A DNA stretch of 33,674 bases from Robertmurraya sp. (GTDB lineage Bacteria > Bacillota > Bacilli > Bacillales > Cytobacillaceae), in assembly GCA_025451895.1 (NCBI GenBank), contig JANWJP010000010.1, forward strand, positions 1-33,674. Direction: 5' to 3'. Both the position numbers and the translations under genes were made by a program. A model generated the notes under the pieces. That model worked only from the letters and a program-made list of their open reading frames with translations. It was not told the DNA's origin and ran no database searches. Below are positions 17,081 to 24,181 of this stretch, one piece after another. Numbering within the stretch: the first letter of the stretch is position 1; each line of letters starts with the position of its first letter.

Positions 17081-17305
17081 AGTAAAGGGGTGTCATGGCC
17101 GGTTCCAAAACCTTTCGCATATTTTTTAACATATAGGGCTCTTTTTCCCGCAGATGTCAGCCGGGTCCGCTCTATTTTGCTCGGCGTGGATAAAAAACAA
17201 CCCGTGTCTGGCCGGGAATATGCCTGTGGTCTTTCGTATGTTCCCGTCACAAGGCCGGTTCGTTGTGAACAAACGGTGTTGCGGAGGTTTGTAACCGGAT
17301 GTAAT
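17081..17305 (+). promoter_or_regulatory. Highly structured leader of bluB, candidate regulatory RNA
   Basis: This GC-richer stretch runs up to the bluB start. GGGAATAT (17214-17221) pairs with ATGTTCCC (17238-17245). CCGGTT (17255-17260) pairs with AACCGG (17293-17298), enclosing ACAAAC (17269-17274) with GTTTGT (17287-17292), so the only GGAGG (17283-17287) is partly buried. GGCCGGTTC also occurs at 17097-17105, so AACCGG has two possible partners. A frame is open through it in phase with bluB, but the Arg-rich translation looks non-coding. bluB genes are often under cobalamin riboswitches, but I could not find the conserved B12 box, so the class is unknown. Confidence 0.5.
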
Positions 17306-17998
17306 ATGTTTACGGAAAAAGAACGAGAAGCGGTTTATAAAGTTATTTTTAAACGAAGGGATATAAGAACGTTTTTGCCGAAACCTGTCCCACAAGAAAA
17401 AATCAACAGAATCTTAACGGCTGCCCATCATGCCCCGTCTGTGGGATTTATGCAGCCGTGGAATTTTATTATCATCACATCCGATGAGGTCAAAAAACAG
17501 CTTGCCTGGGCAGCGGACAAGGAACGACGCGCTTTGGCGGTTCATTATGAAGGTGAAAAACAATCGCAGTTTTTAAATATAAAGGTTGAGGGTCTTCAGG
17601 AGGCGCCGGTCACGATTTGTGTTACCTGCGATCCGACAAGGGGAGGCTCCCATGTGTTGGGACGGAACTCCATTCCGGAAACGGATATCCTCTCAACGGC
17701 CTGCGCGATCCAGAATATGTGGCTGGCTGCCTGTGCGGAGGGGCTTGGCATGGGCTGGGTCAGCTTTTATAAGAAAAGCGATATTCGCGATATTTTGGAA
17801 ATTCCCCCTCATATTGACCCTGTAGCGTTAATATCACTCGGTTATACGGATGATTATCCGGAAAAACCGATTTTGGAATTGGTGAACTGGGAGAAAAGAA
17901 GGCCGTTGGCGGAGCTTATCTACAGCAATAAATGGGGGAAGCCGCCGGAAGACAATGAGGAAGGCGCCATCGATAAACAACAGCCTTTGCATATGTAA
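17306..17998 (+). CDS. bluB: 5,6-dimethylbenzimidazole synthase BluB (nitroreductase fold)
   Basis: The 230-residue enzyme uses oxygen to break reduced FMN into 5,6-dimethylbenzimidazole, the lower ligand of vitamin B12. BluB features seen: RRDIRTFLPKPVP, APSVGFMQPWNFIII, GLQEAPVTICVTCDPTR, and PETDILSTACAIQNMWLAAC with GLGMGWVSFY. The start is ATG 17306 (MFTEKEREAVYKVIF), which matches the usual BluB length. The frame is open 81 codons further upstream, but that part looks like leader RNA. The start has only a weak GGATG seven bases upstream, because the stronger GGAGG is 18 bases away. No other B12 gene is near, which suggests a salvage or lower-ligand remodelling role. Confidence 0.85.
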   Translation: MFTEKEREAVYKVIFKRRDIRTFLPKPVPQEKINRILTAAHHAPSVGFMQPWNFIIITSDEVKKQLAWAADKERRALAVHYEGEKQSQFLNIKVEGLQEAPVTICVTCDPTRGGSHVLGRNSIPETDILSTACAIQNMWLAACAEGLGMGWVSFYKKSDIRDILEIPPHIDPVALISLGYTDDYPEKPILELVNWEKRRPLAELIYSNKWGKPPEDNEEGAIDKQQPLHM

Positions 17999-18083
17999 TC
18001 CGGCAGTTTTCGTGAAAAACTAATGCGAAACGGACATGTCCTATTCACTTTGGATGAATTATTCAAAGTTTTCGGAAAACAAT

Positions 18084-18113
18084 TTGACACCGGGGAACAA
18101 ACAGTGGTATAAC
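18084..18113 (+). promoter_or_regulatory. Promoter for the DRE-TIM aldolase gene
   Basis: A perfect TTGACA (18084-18089), an 18-bp spacer and TATAAC (18108-18113) with an upstream TG. It is one of the best sigma-A promoters in the window, about 55 bp before the start codon. Confidence 0.7.
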
Positions 18114-18174
18114 GAATAATACATATATATTTGCCTGGAAAAGTTTTGTCTTGCGTTAACAACAAGGGGGAAGA

Positions 18175-19137
18175 ATGATGGGAAACAAATGCAAAATTTT
18201 AGACTGTACAATCCGTGATGGAGGTCTTGTAAATAACTGGGATTTCAGCGTTGGATTTGTCCGGGATCTTTACTACGGATTGAACGAGGCCGGCGTGGAG
18301 TATATGGAGATCGGATATAAAAACTCTCCAAAACTCTTGAACGCGACCGAGCCAAATCCTTGGAGATATTTAGACGACAATTTTTTAAAGGAAGTCATTC
18401 CTGAGAAAAAATATACAAAATTGTCTGCACTGGTTGACATCGGCCGCGTTGATCCGAATGATATTCTGCCGCGTGAACAAAGTATTCTGGATATGATACG
18501 GGTAGCCTGCTATATTCGTGAAGTGGATAAGGGCCTCGAACTCGTTGAATTATTTCATGATTTGGGGTACGAGACAACTCTTAACATCATGGCTCTGTCC
18601 AGTGTGCCTGAAAAGCAATTAATAGAAGCATTTGAAATGGTGAAGAACAGTCCCGTAGATGTGGTGTATGTGGTTGATTCCTTTGGAAGCCTCGATCCTG
18701 CCGATATTGAACATTTGATGAAAAAGTTCAAGGAAATGCTCCCAAATAAACAACTTGGCATTCATGCCCATAATAATATGCAGCTGGCGTTTGCCAACAC
18801 CCTGACCGGATGGCGGAACGGAGCCACCTTCCTTGACTCGTCTGTATACGGAATGGGCCGGGCAGCCGGAAACTGCCATACAGAACTCCTTGTCAGCTAC
18901 ATACAAAAAGCCAAATATGATTTGAAACCGGTTCTCGGAATTATTGAAAAGCATATGCTCGATATGCGGAAAAAGTGGGAATGGGGCTATATTATCCCAT
19001 ACATGATTTCAGGCGTTTTAAACGAACATCCGCGTGTGGCAATGGCTTACCGGAAAAGCGAGGACCGTGATAAATATGTTGAATTTTATGATAAAGTGAC
19101 AACGCCGGAGGTTGCAGTGGCACCGGCAGCAAAATAA
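18175..19137 (+). CDS. DRE-TIM metallolyase-type aldolase
   Basis: The 320-residue TIM-barrel protein resembles HMG-CoA lyase and 4-hydroxy-2-oxovalerate aldolase. The catalytic and metal-binding D-x-T-x-R-D motif (DCTIRDGG) is at about residues 10-17. The metal-binding HxH is in LGIHAHNNMQLAF at about 197, and the C-terminal barrel end has YGMGRAAGNCHTELL. The substrate is unknown; such enzymes cleave or form C-C bonds next to a carbonyl using a divalent metal. The start is ambiguous between adjacent ATG codons (18175 and 18178) after AAGGGGG, the second having the better spacing. It is transcribed alone between a strong promoter and a terminator. Confidence 0.75.
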   Translation: MMGNKCKILDCTIRDGGLVNNWDFSVGFVRDLYYGLNEAGVEYMEIGYKNSPKLLNATEPNPWRYLDDNFLKEVIPEKKYTKLSALVDIGRVDPNDILPREQSILDMIRVACYIREVDKGLELVELFHDLGYETTLNIMALSSVPEKQLIEAFEMVKNSPVDVVYVVDSFGSLDPADIEHLMKKFKEMLPNKQLGIHAHNNMQLAFANTLTGWRNGATFLDSSVYGMGRAAGNCHTELLVSYIQKAKYDLKPVLGIIEKHMLDMRKKWEWGYIIPYMISGVLNEHPRVAMAYRKSEDRDKYVEFYDKVTTPEVAVAPAAK

Positions 19138-19170
19138 AAACCGGATGTGGAGCGTAACAGGAATTCACAG

Positions 19171-19201
19171 AAAAATGTCCCGGGTCCGGGGCATTTTTTT
19201 T
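19171..19201. terminator. Bidirectional terminator between convergent genes
   Basis: AAATGTCCC (19173-19181) pairs with GGGGCATTT (19188-19196) with one wobble. It is flanked by T residues on the plus side and by A residues that give T residues on the minus strand. It serves both the aldolase and the Spx-like gene. Confidence 0.8.
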
Positions 19202-19214
19202 GCCGTTTTTCCTG

Positions 19215-19625
19215 TTACCCTTCCACAATGCCTAATTGATTCAGAGTCCAATTCTGCCGGCGGATTTTTCGTACCTGTCTCGGCAAAAATTGTTGAATCC
19301 CTTCATCATTATATCCTGCCAATAACCTGCGTTCATCAATGATAATCGGGCTTTTCAGCAATTTGGGATTTTCGCGGATAAGTGTGTACAAATCCTTTAA
19401 AGACAATTCATCAATATCAAGGTCCAGTTCATGATAGACTTTTGACCTTGTAGCAAGAATCTCATCCGTACCATCCATGGTCAGATGAAGAATATGTCGC
19501 AGCTCGCTTTCGGTCAGCGGTTCTTTCACAATATTCCGTTCAATAAACGGCACACCATTCTTCTTGAACCATTGCCTTGCTTTTTTTGTTGACTTGGTAT
19601 CTGTTCCGTATATCGTAACGCTCAT
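19215..19625 (-). CDS. Spx-family regulator lacking all cysteines
   Basis: The 136-residue product aligns along its whole length with Spx. Shared features are PFIERNIVKEPLTESEL, MDGTDEILATRSKVY (with the Gly that contacts the RNA polymerase alpha-subunit tail), LKDLYTLIRENPKLLKSPIIIDE and a FLPRQVRK-type C-terminus. Normal Spx has a CxxC redox switch near residue 10. Here that stretch reads GTDTKST, and no Cys occurs anywhere. It therefore probably still binds RNA polymerase but cannot sense disulfide stress by that switch. The start is ATG 19625, with AAGGAGAG six bases upstream; the longer open frame is ignored. It lies 136 bp downstream of the TetR gene on the same strand. Confidence 0.85.
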   Translation of the reverse strand: MSVTIYGTDTKSTKKARQWFKKNGVPFIERNIVKEPLTESELRHILHLTMDGTDEILATRSKVYHELDLDIDELSLKDLYTLIRENPKLLKSPIIIDERRLLAGYNDEGIQQFLPRQVRKIRRQNWTLNQLGIVEG

Positions 19626-19667
19626 ATAGCACTCTCCTTTTAAAAATAGCCAGCCAGCCGTGAGATT

Positions 19668-19702
19668 TAACAAAAGCCGTCCATCCGGATATTGTTACGG
19701 CT
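19668..19702 (-). terminator. Possible terminator after the TetR gene
   Basis: On the minus strand AGCCGT and ACGGCT (19702-19697 and 19680-19675) form a short stem followed by TTTTGTTAAATC. The 6-bp stem is modest, so read-through into the Spx-like gene is possible. Confidence 0.4.
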
Positions 19703-19761
19703 GCAGGGCTGAAAAACAGACAAGCAAGAATTTAGTAGTAACCGGCAGCACATGCAACCGT

Positions 19762-20379
19762 TCATCCATTTCTGTCCGGCTTGCAAATGCCGTACTTGAT
19801 TAAATCAATCTGGGCCGTAAAATGCTCAATGGCCTGGTCATCAGTCAATTTTTGGGAAATTTTCCGGATAAAATTATGTACAGCAATTCCGGTTATTATT
19901 TCCAAAATATAAATGATATCCTGATCTTCCTGAATATTCAAGCTGTCCTTATCAATTAAATCGGAAATCTCCTCAAGCTGCTCAATGGAGCAAAATGTTT
20001 TCATCAGTGAGTACTCCACATTGTGAGTGGCATACATAAAGGCGTTTTTGAGAAAATTTTTCTCTTCTTCATCGGGCAGTTTTACAAGAAAATTGTAATA
20101 CACTTCGGTCATCGCTTCGATTAAATCTCCGTTATGGTTTTTCAGGGCATGAACAAAGTGTTCCCTGTTCTCCTCCAGTTTTATATTCAACAGATAGAGA
20201 AACAGATCTTCTTTGTTTTCAAAATATTGATAAAAGCTGCCCCTGGGAATGCCGGCCGTTTTTACAATATTGGCAATCGAAGCATCAGAAAGGGGGGCTC
20301 TTGTAAACTCCATTTTGGCCGCCTTGAGCAATGTTTGTCTTTTTTTAGCCGGTAAATTAAAGAAAGTTTGTTTCGGCAA
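19762..20379 (-). CDS. TetR-family transcriptional regulator
   Basis: The 205-residue product starts with a TetR DNA-binding domain (about 1-50: FFNLPAKKRQTLLKAAKMEF, then SIANIVKTAGIPRGSFYQYFENKEDLF). A helical ligand-binding and dimer domain follows. I choose TTG 20379 because GGAGG lies ten bases upstream and the protein then opens LPKQTFFNLPAKKR, as such regulators do. Two TGACAc-gTGTCA palindromes far upstream (20756 and 20791) are candidate target sites. It may control itself and the adjacent Spx-like gene. The ligand is unknown. Confidence 0.82.
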   Translation of the reverse strand: MPKQTFFNLPAKKRQTLLKAAKMEFTRAPLSDASIANIVKTAGIPRGSFYQYFENKEDLFLYLLNIKLEENREHFVHALKNHNGDLIEAMTEVYYNFLVKLPDEEEKNFLKNAFMYATHNVEYSLMKTFCSIEQLEEISDLIDKDSLNIQEDQDIIYILEIITGIAVHNFIRKISQKLTDDQAIEHFTAQIDLIKYGICKPDRNG

Positions 20380-20755
20380 TGCTTCTATACCTCCAAAAAT
20401 CATTTTCTGTCTTACATGTCAGTTTTTCCTGTAAGCAGGTTTCTTACCTGAATCTTTTTTCTCTTTCCATCTCTTCCTGCTTTTTAAGAGACTTTGAAGG
20501 ATATGTCGAATGTGATTTTTCCTCAAAAGTGAACAATAAATTTCTGTGTGGTCATCACCCGGCTTTATAACTGGTGTGGTTGACGGGGCTTTATTAAATT
20601 TTTGTCAGTTTGATTTGTTTAATCTTATTGAAATGTGTATCCCTTGATCGGCATTTTCCTGATGTTCGGGACTCTGTTTGTATGCTGTTCCTTGAAAATA
20701 TTAATTAATTCATACCCCCCCGTTCATTTGTTTGTCATTTTCCTGAAATTAGTTT
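20380..20755. other. Intergenic region upstream of the TetR gene
   Basis: No gene is supported. Open frames here are short, hydrophobic by AT bias and lack ribosome binding sites. The stretch is T-rich on the plus strand. It would form a long leader if the TetR gene is transcribed from near 20790. Confidence 0.3.
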
Positions 20756-20770
20756 GTGACATCGTGTCAC
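20756..20770. promoter_or_regulatory. Palindromic operator A
   Basis: GTGACATCGTGTCAC is a 6-3-6 palindrome of the size TetR proteins bind. It lies between the divergent TetR gene and the 171-aa gene, with its centre 35 bp from operator B. Confidence 0.5.
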
Positions 20771-20790
20771 TTTTTATATTTTTATCATCT

Positions 20791-20814
20791 ATGACACGGT
20801 GTCATTTGTCAATA
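20791..20814. promoter_or_regulatory. Palindromic operator B overlapping a minus-strand promoter
   Basis: ATGACACGGTGTCAT (20791-20805) is a perfect 7-1-7 palindrome. On the minus strand TTGACA (20814-20809) is followed 17 bp later by GATGAT, so the palindrome lies inside the spacer of a possible promoter reading toward the TetR gene. Bound repressor would block it. Confidence 0.5.
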
Positions 20815-21006
20815 ATTTTGTTGCATTTAATAATAATTTTTTTATTCCGGAGATGCAAAACGAAGAGGAATGCCTGCAACAAAGGACAATTTCCCGCAAA
20901 AAGGCAAGACAAATTTTCGCTGATAATGATACACTTAATAAAAGAATAGAAAATCATGACAATTTGCGGGTCCGGATCATTATGTAAGGTGGAAGTGAGA
21001 GAACAG

Positions 21007-21522
21007 ATGGTCAAAGTGAAATCGGTGAAAATTGATGGGGAAGAAGTGTATTTTTTTAACAGCGCCGTTTATATTTTTGCCGACAGTACGGGCTATACAT
21101 TGGAGCTTGACATGATTGTCAGCGAAGTCCAGCAAAGAAAATATGAAAACGAAGAAAACCTGATAATCGAAATGGAACTGGAGGACGGCCGTGTTTTCAG
21201 CAATATTATGCATGTGCGTCCGTGGCCGGGCAAGCTTCCGGGATTAACGCTGTTTTGCGGAATCAGTTCTGTGGACGAATATCCTGGCTTTGCCGTGGTT
21301 GGAGAAAACGACGTGGAATTTCCCGATATTGAAGCAGGAATTACCCTTGAAGAAATTCGCAAAGTGGAAATGCCTTTTGAAAAAATCAGCCTCAGGCTCA
21401 ACCTGCCGATCGAGCAGACGGAATGGCTGTCCAGGCAGAAGAAAGGAAAATTAAGCGACCTGTTTCAGGAAATGATTTATGATTATTGGGATAAACAACG
21501 GAAGGAGACTTCCTCTTCATAA
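21007..21522 (+). CDS. Hypothetical acidic cytosolic protein
   Basis: The 171-residue product begins at ATG 21007 (MVKVKSVKIDGEEVYF), with GTGAGAG upstream. An open frame reaching back to 20956 lacks a better site. No signal peptide or membrane span is seen. The first two thirds look beta-rich and acidic (MELEDGRVFSNIMHVRPWPG, PGFAVVGENDVEFPDIEAG). The end is helical and basic-acidic mixed (LNLPIEQTEWLSRQKKGKLS, then MIYDYWDKQRKE), a little like a ribbon-helix-helix or helical oligomerisation tail. The family is not recognised. It is divergent from the TetR gene and could be under the same operators. Confidence 0.6.
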   Translation: MVKVKSVKIDGEEVYFFNSAVYIFADSTGYTLELDMIVSEVQQRKYENEENLIIEMELEDGRVFSNIMHVRPWPGKLPGLTLFCGISSVDEYPGFAVVGENDVEFPDIEAGITLEEIRKVEMPFEKISLRLNLPIEQTEWLSRQKKGKLSDLFQEMIYDYWDKQRKETSSS

Positions 21523-21621
21523 TCAACCGGGGCGGGCGGTACTGCTCCATTCAGACAGCCGGTTTTTGCCGCACGGGAAATTCCGTTGAACCGGTGGGAT
21601 AAGCTTTCTGTAAAATAAAGG

Positions 21622-21655
21622 CCCGGCGCAATGCGTGCGGGCAGTTTTCATTTAA
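21622..21655 (+). terminator. Terminator after the 171-aa gene
   Basis: GCCCG (21622-21626) pairs with CGGGC (21639-21643), with an inner CGC/GCG pairing, followed by AGTTTTCATTT. It lies about 100 bp after the stop, between convergent genes. Confidence 0.5.
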
Positions 21656-21667
21656 TTCCGGGAGGTT

Positions 21668-22021
21668 TCAATCAGTCACTTTGCTTAAGAGATGTTTTAC
21701 GGAGTAAATCGGATGATAAAGAAGCATCCATTTTCCTGAGTAACGCATGACTGCCCGGATTCTGTTTCGGTATTCCGGCATATAACAGTGGATGTGACAG
21801 TTGGAACAGGCTCCTTTTTTCTCTCCAAAGGGGCAAAGAGACAGTCGTTTATGTGCATAGTTTAATAAGTCTTTACATTCGTTGCAAAGTTCATTTCGGG
21901 AATGATGTTTTTTTCTACAATACAAATGAATCATCTTGGCAACTGTTTCTTTTTCTTCTCTGACAACCGGACCGTTGTTTATGTGGCGGACCTTCGGACT
22001 TGCTTTGACTTTCGTTTCCAT
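21668..22021 (-). CDS. YgbA-family (nitrous oxide-stimulated promoter) protein
   Basis: The 117-residue protein carries a cysteine and histidine pattern characteristic of this family: MIHLYCRKKHH, LCNECKDLLNYAHKRLSLCPFG, CSNCHIHCYMPEYR and a C-terminal MRYSGKWMLLYHPIYSVKHLL. The Cys/His set suggests a metal centre. In Escherichia coli ygbA is induced through the nitric oxide sensor NsrR and has been linked to recovery from nitric oxide. RBS GAGAGG precedes the ATG. It is a single gene with no obvious NsrR site upstream that I could see. Confidence 0.8.
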   Translation of the reverse strand: METKVKASPKVRHINNGPVVREEKETVAKMIHLYCRKKHHSRNELCNECKDLLNYAHKRLSLCPFGEKKGACSNCHIHCYMPEYRNRIRAVMRYSGKWMLLYHPIYSVKHLLSKVTD

Positions 22022-22559
22022 TTTCGTAAACCTCTCTTTCTGAAGATTTACTTCCTATCTTAACCATATCATGGAATTCAACGATACTTTCAACCTATTT
22101 TTAAATAATTCAAGACAATTTTGTGTGAAGGAATAAATTGCTTATATATCAGGGTTGATCAAGGGGAAGTTTATGGCAAAATTGTTACGGGAAGAGGGTT
22201 CAGAAAACTTGACAGCTTATGCCCAAAAAAGAATGAGAACCCGGAATGGTTGAAAAGCAAATTTCCTTTCAATGAATCCCGGGGAGCGACAGAAAAAACC
22301 AATTTTATGCACCGGGTAAAACAGCTATAATGAACTTAGCGGAGATATCGTGGCGGGATTGTTTTTGCGGGGAAGTTTTTCGCCGCCGGTTGCGGACCTG
22401 AATTTGTGTTTGGATGGTTTGAACGTGGCAGATGAGGAGAATGAACATACCGGTTTGAGCCCTTGCATTTTTGAACACGCGGGCTACTTGAATCATGATA
22501 ATATTTTGAAAAAACGGTGAAACAAATTGAACAGTTATTATTTTGAGGAGGGAAAAGTC
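22022..22559 (+). other. Intergenic region, nothing firm
   Basis: An open frame at 22121-22330 has a GTG start but no ribosome binding site, and its product is not recognised. The segment 22330-22500 is GC-richer and may be degraded coding sequence. No terminator or clear promoter was found for YjbQ. Confidence 0.25.
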
Positions 22560-22955
22560 ATGGTAAGGGAATTCACTTTAAGGACAAATACAAGAGATGA
22601 GATGATCGATATTACCGGTAAAATTCAGGCTTTTATAAACGACAGGGGGGTAAAAAGCGGAGCGGCGATTGTTTATTGCCCTCACACAACCGCCGGAATC
22701 ACCATCAATGAAAATGCCGATCCGGATGTGAAGCGGGATATGCTCCGCCGTTTTGATGAGGTTTATCCCTGGGATCATGAACTTGACCTTCATATGGAGG
22801 GAAATACGGCTGCTCATATGAAAGCAAGCACTGTCGGGGTTTCCCAGTGGATCATTATTGAAAATGGAAGACTGCTGCTTGGAACTTGGCAGGGTGTTTA
22901 TTTTTGTGAGTTTGACGGACCGAGAACAAGGAGATTTTATGTAAAATTAATTTAG
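22560..22955 (+). CDS. yjbQ: YjbQ family (UPF0047) protein
   Basis: The 131-residue protein has the family signatures [22 protein letters not shown] in the middle and [20 protein letters not shown] with GPRTRRF at the end. Members form trimers with a His/Asp/Glu pocket. Some show weak thiamin phosphate synthase activity in vitro, but the true role is unsettled. The start is ATG 22560 ([14 protein letters not shown]), with GAGGAGGG seven bases upstream; the frame open from 22527 is not used. A short AGGAGG-led frame follows immediately. Confidence 0.88.
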   Translation: MVREFTLRTNTRDEMIDITGKIQAFINDRGVKSGAAIVYCPHTTAGITINENADPDVKRDMLRRFDEVYPWDHELDLHMEGNTAAHMKASTVGVSQWIIIENGRLLLGTWQGVYFCEFDGPRTRRFYVKLI

Positions 22956-22969
22956 AGGAGGTGGTTTTC

Positions 22970-23056
22970 TTGTACTCCGCTCTGTATGAAAACACCGAAT
23001 TTTCAAATAAAAAGAACATTGTCCGGATATTGTTAAATGTTCTTGAATGTCATTGA
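22970..23056 (+). CDS. Candidate 28-aa small protein
   Basis: Starting six bases after the yjbQ stop codon, AGGAGG is followed eight bases later by TTG and 27 sense codons (MYSALYENTEF, NKKNIVRILLNVLECH). The ribosome binding site is better than that of most genes here. No family is known, and the promoter of the next gene overlaps its end, so it may be chance. Confidence 0.3.
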   Translation: MYSALYENTEFSNKKNIVRILLNVLECH

Positions 23057-23082
23057 ATATAAAGAAAGTATAACGATATAAT
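23053..23082 (+). promoter_or_regulatory. Promoter for the 110-aa gene
   Basis: TTGAAT (23053-23058), an 18-bp spacer and a perfect TATAAT (23077-23082). Transcription from here gives a leader of about 190 nt before the ATG at 23281. Confidence 0.6.
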
Positions 23083-23147
23083 AATACTAGAAACAGCTTT
23101 ATCAAACATTGGCTAAACCCGTCAGTGTTGAAATTTTCTGCCAATTA

Positions 23148-23178
23148 CCCCGGTTTTACGGGGATGTGCGGTCCGTAA
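23148..23178 (+). other. Two mutually exclusive hairpins in the leader
   Basis: CCCCG (23148-23152) can pair with CGGGG (23159-23163). TTACGG (23156-23161) can instead pair with CCGTAA (23173-23178). The two stems share bases 23156-23163, so only one can form at a time. No T-run follows. Confidence 0.35.
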
Positions 23179-23280
23179 AGAGAAATGGGAAAGAAGAGTT
23201 ATTCAGAAAAACAAGTTTGGTTTCTGTATCTGTGGTTGTGTCTGTAGTGTGGTGAATGAATTAAAAAGGAGAGAGGGGAA

Positions 23281-23613
23281 ATGAATGTAAGCGCATTCAT
23301 CAGGAGCTATATGGCAAAAAACCAGACCGCCGAAGCGTTCCTTCTCCATGTCGTGGAATTAATCGAAAGGCAGCTGAAGGAATGGGATGAACAATATGAG
23401 ATTTTTGTCATGCTTCTGCAAGACTATGAAATTTCCGTTAAAAACAAAGACAACTATTACCACACATCCATTAGCGTTGAAGAAATCCGGGCATTGAAAA
23501 AAGAGGATCCGTTTGCACTGGATCGGCAATTATGGACTGAACTCAGAAAAAAAGGTCTTCCTATTAAAGAATCCAAGGGAAATTATTTAGAACATGTTTT
23601 TCGAAAATATTAA
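23281..23613 (+). CDS. Hypothetical 110-aa protein
   Basis: It is a small soluble, mostly helical protein. The N-terminal helix (VSAFIRSYMAKNQTAEAFLL) leads to a second helix (ELIERQLKEWDEQYEIFVML). A polar middle and a C-terminal LDRQLWTELRKKGLPIKESK segment complete it. The start is well supported by AGGAGAGAGGGG. The family is not recognised. It has its own promoter and terminator. Confidence 0.65.
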   Translation: MNVSAFIRSYMAKNQTAEAFLLHVVELIERQLKEWDEQYEIFVMLLQDYEISVKNKDNYYHTSISVEEIRALKKEDPFALDRQLWTELRKKGLPIKESKGNYLEHVFRKY

Positions 23614-23617
23614 TTAA

Positions 23618-23648
23618 AACCGGGAATGTTTTTCCCGGTTTTTTTTTA
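23618..23648 (+). terminator. Terminator of the 110-aa gene
   Basis: AACCGGGAA (23618-23626), loop TGTTT and TTCCCGGTT (23632-23640) are followed by seven T residues. It begins just after the stop codon at 23613. Confidence 0.9.
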
Positions 23649-23752
23649 TGTGCCGGTTTATGAAATTTTTGCACCTTTATTTTGCTTAAAAAGCAAAAAT
23701 CTTAAAAAATCATCCATAAAAATAAATTTTATGTGAATAGAAGGAAAAGAAG

Positions 23753-23781
23753 TTGACTCTTATACCCTGCTAATTAATAAT
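23753..23781 (+). promoter_or_regulatory. Distal promoter of the D-Asp ligase operon
   Basis: TTGACT (23753-23758), a 17-bp spacer and AATAAT (23776-23781). It gives a leader of about 390 nt. Confidence 0.5.
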
Positions 23782-23860
23782 GAATAAAAATGTATTTTTT
23801 TGTCGAATTTTTCTGAAATAGTGTTTATAAAGACCTATTGTCAGAAAATATAGATTTGTG

Positions 23861-23889
23861 TTGAAATGGAGCGGGAATGGGGATAGTAT
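23861..23889 (+). promoter_or_regulatory. Proximal promoter of the D-Asp ligase operon
   Basis: TTGAAA (23861-23866), a 17-bp spacer and TAGTAT (23884-23889). It could act with the distal promoter. The rest of 23649-24181 shows no separate gene. Confidence 0.4.
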
Positions 23890-24181
23890 ATTTCTGGAAC
23901 TCTATTATTTTGTAAATGGAAAGTATAACCACTCCCATTAAATTTCGCCGGCCGGAATGAAAATAATAATCACATTCTATGAAACATTTTGTCGTAAAAA
24001 GCGTCTTATAAATACGGGCACAGTAGTACCAAACACCTAAAAGCTTATGGGCGTGGATATGGAGAGATGGGAACTTTTCAGGCGGTTAAGGGAATTTTGC
24101 AAATGGCAACTGAAAGCCAATGCAGTTAGCAAATGGGTATGGAAATATCTAAATTTGCCCGGAGATAGAGAGAGGAGAAAA

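Noticed and set aside
17095-17136. 13-codon leader peptide in the bluB leader
   Set aside because: AAAGGGG is only four bases from the ATG, and the peptide (MAGSKTFRIFFNI) shows no run of a regulatory amino acid. It stays possible but is not supported.
17063-17305. Extension of bluB by 81 codons
   Set aside because: The normal BluB length starts at 17306. The upstream part is hairpin-rich, its translation looks random, and the frame is probably open by chance.
17081-17305. Cobalamin riboswitch
   Set aside because: Neither GCCACTG nor a clear B12 box could be found, so the known class is not claimed.
20635-20949. 104-aa hydrophobic open frame
   Set aside because: The hydrophobicity comes from T-rich DNA. 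It spans the two operators and has no ribosome binding site.
22121-22330. 69-aa open frame
   Set aside because: It has a GTG start, no ribosome binding site and no recognisable family.
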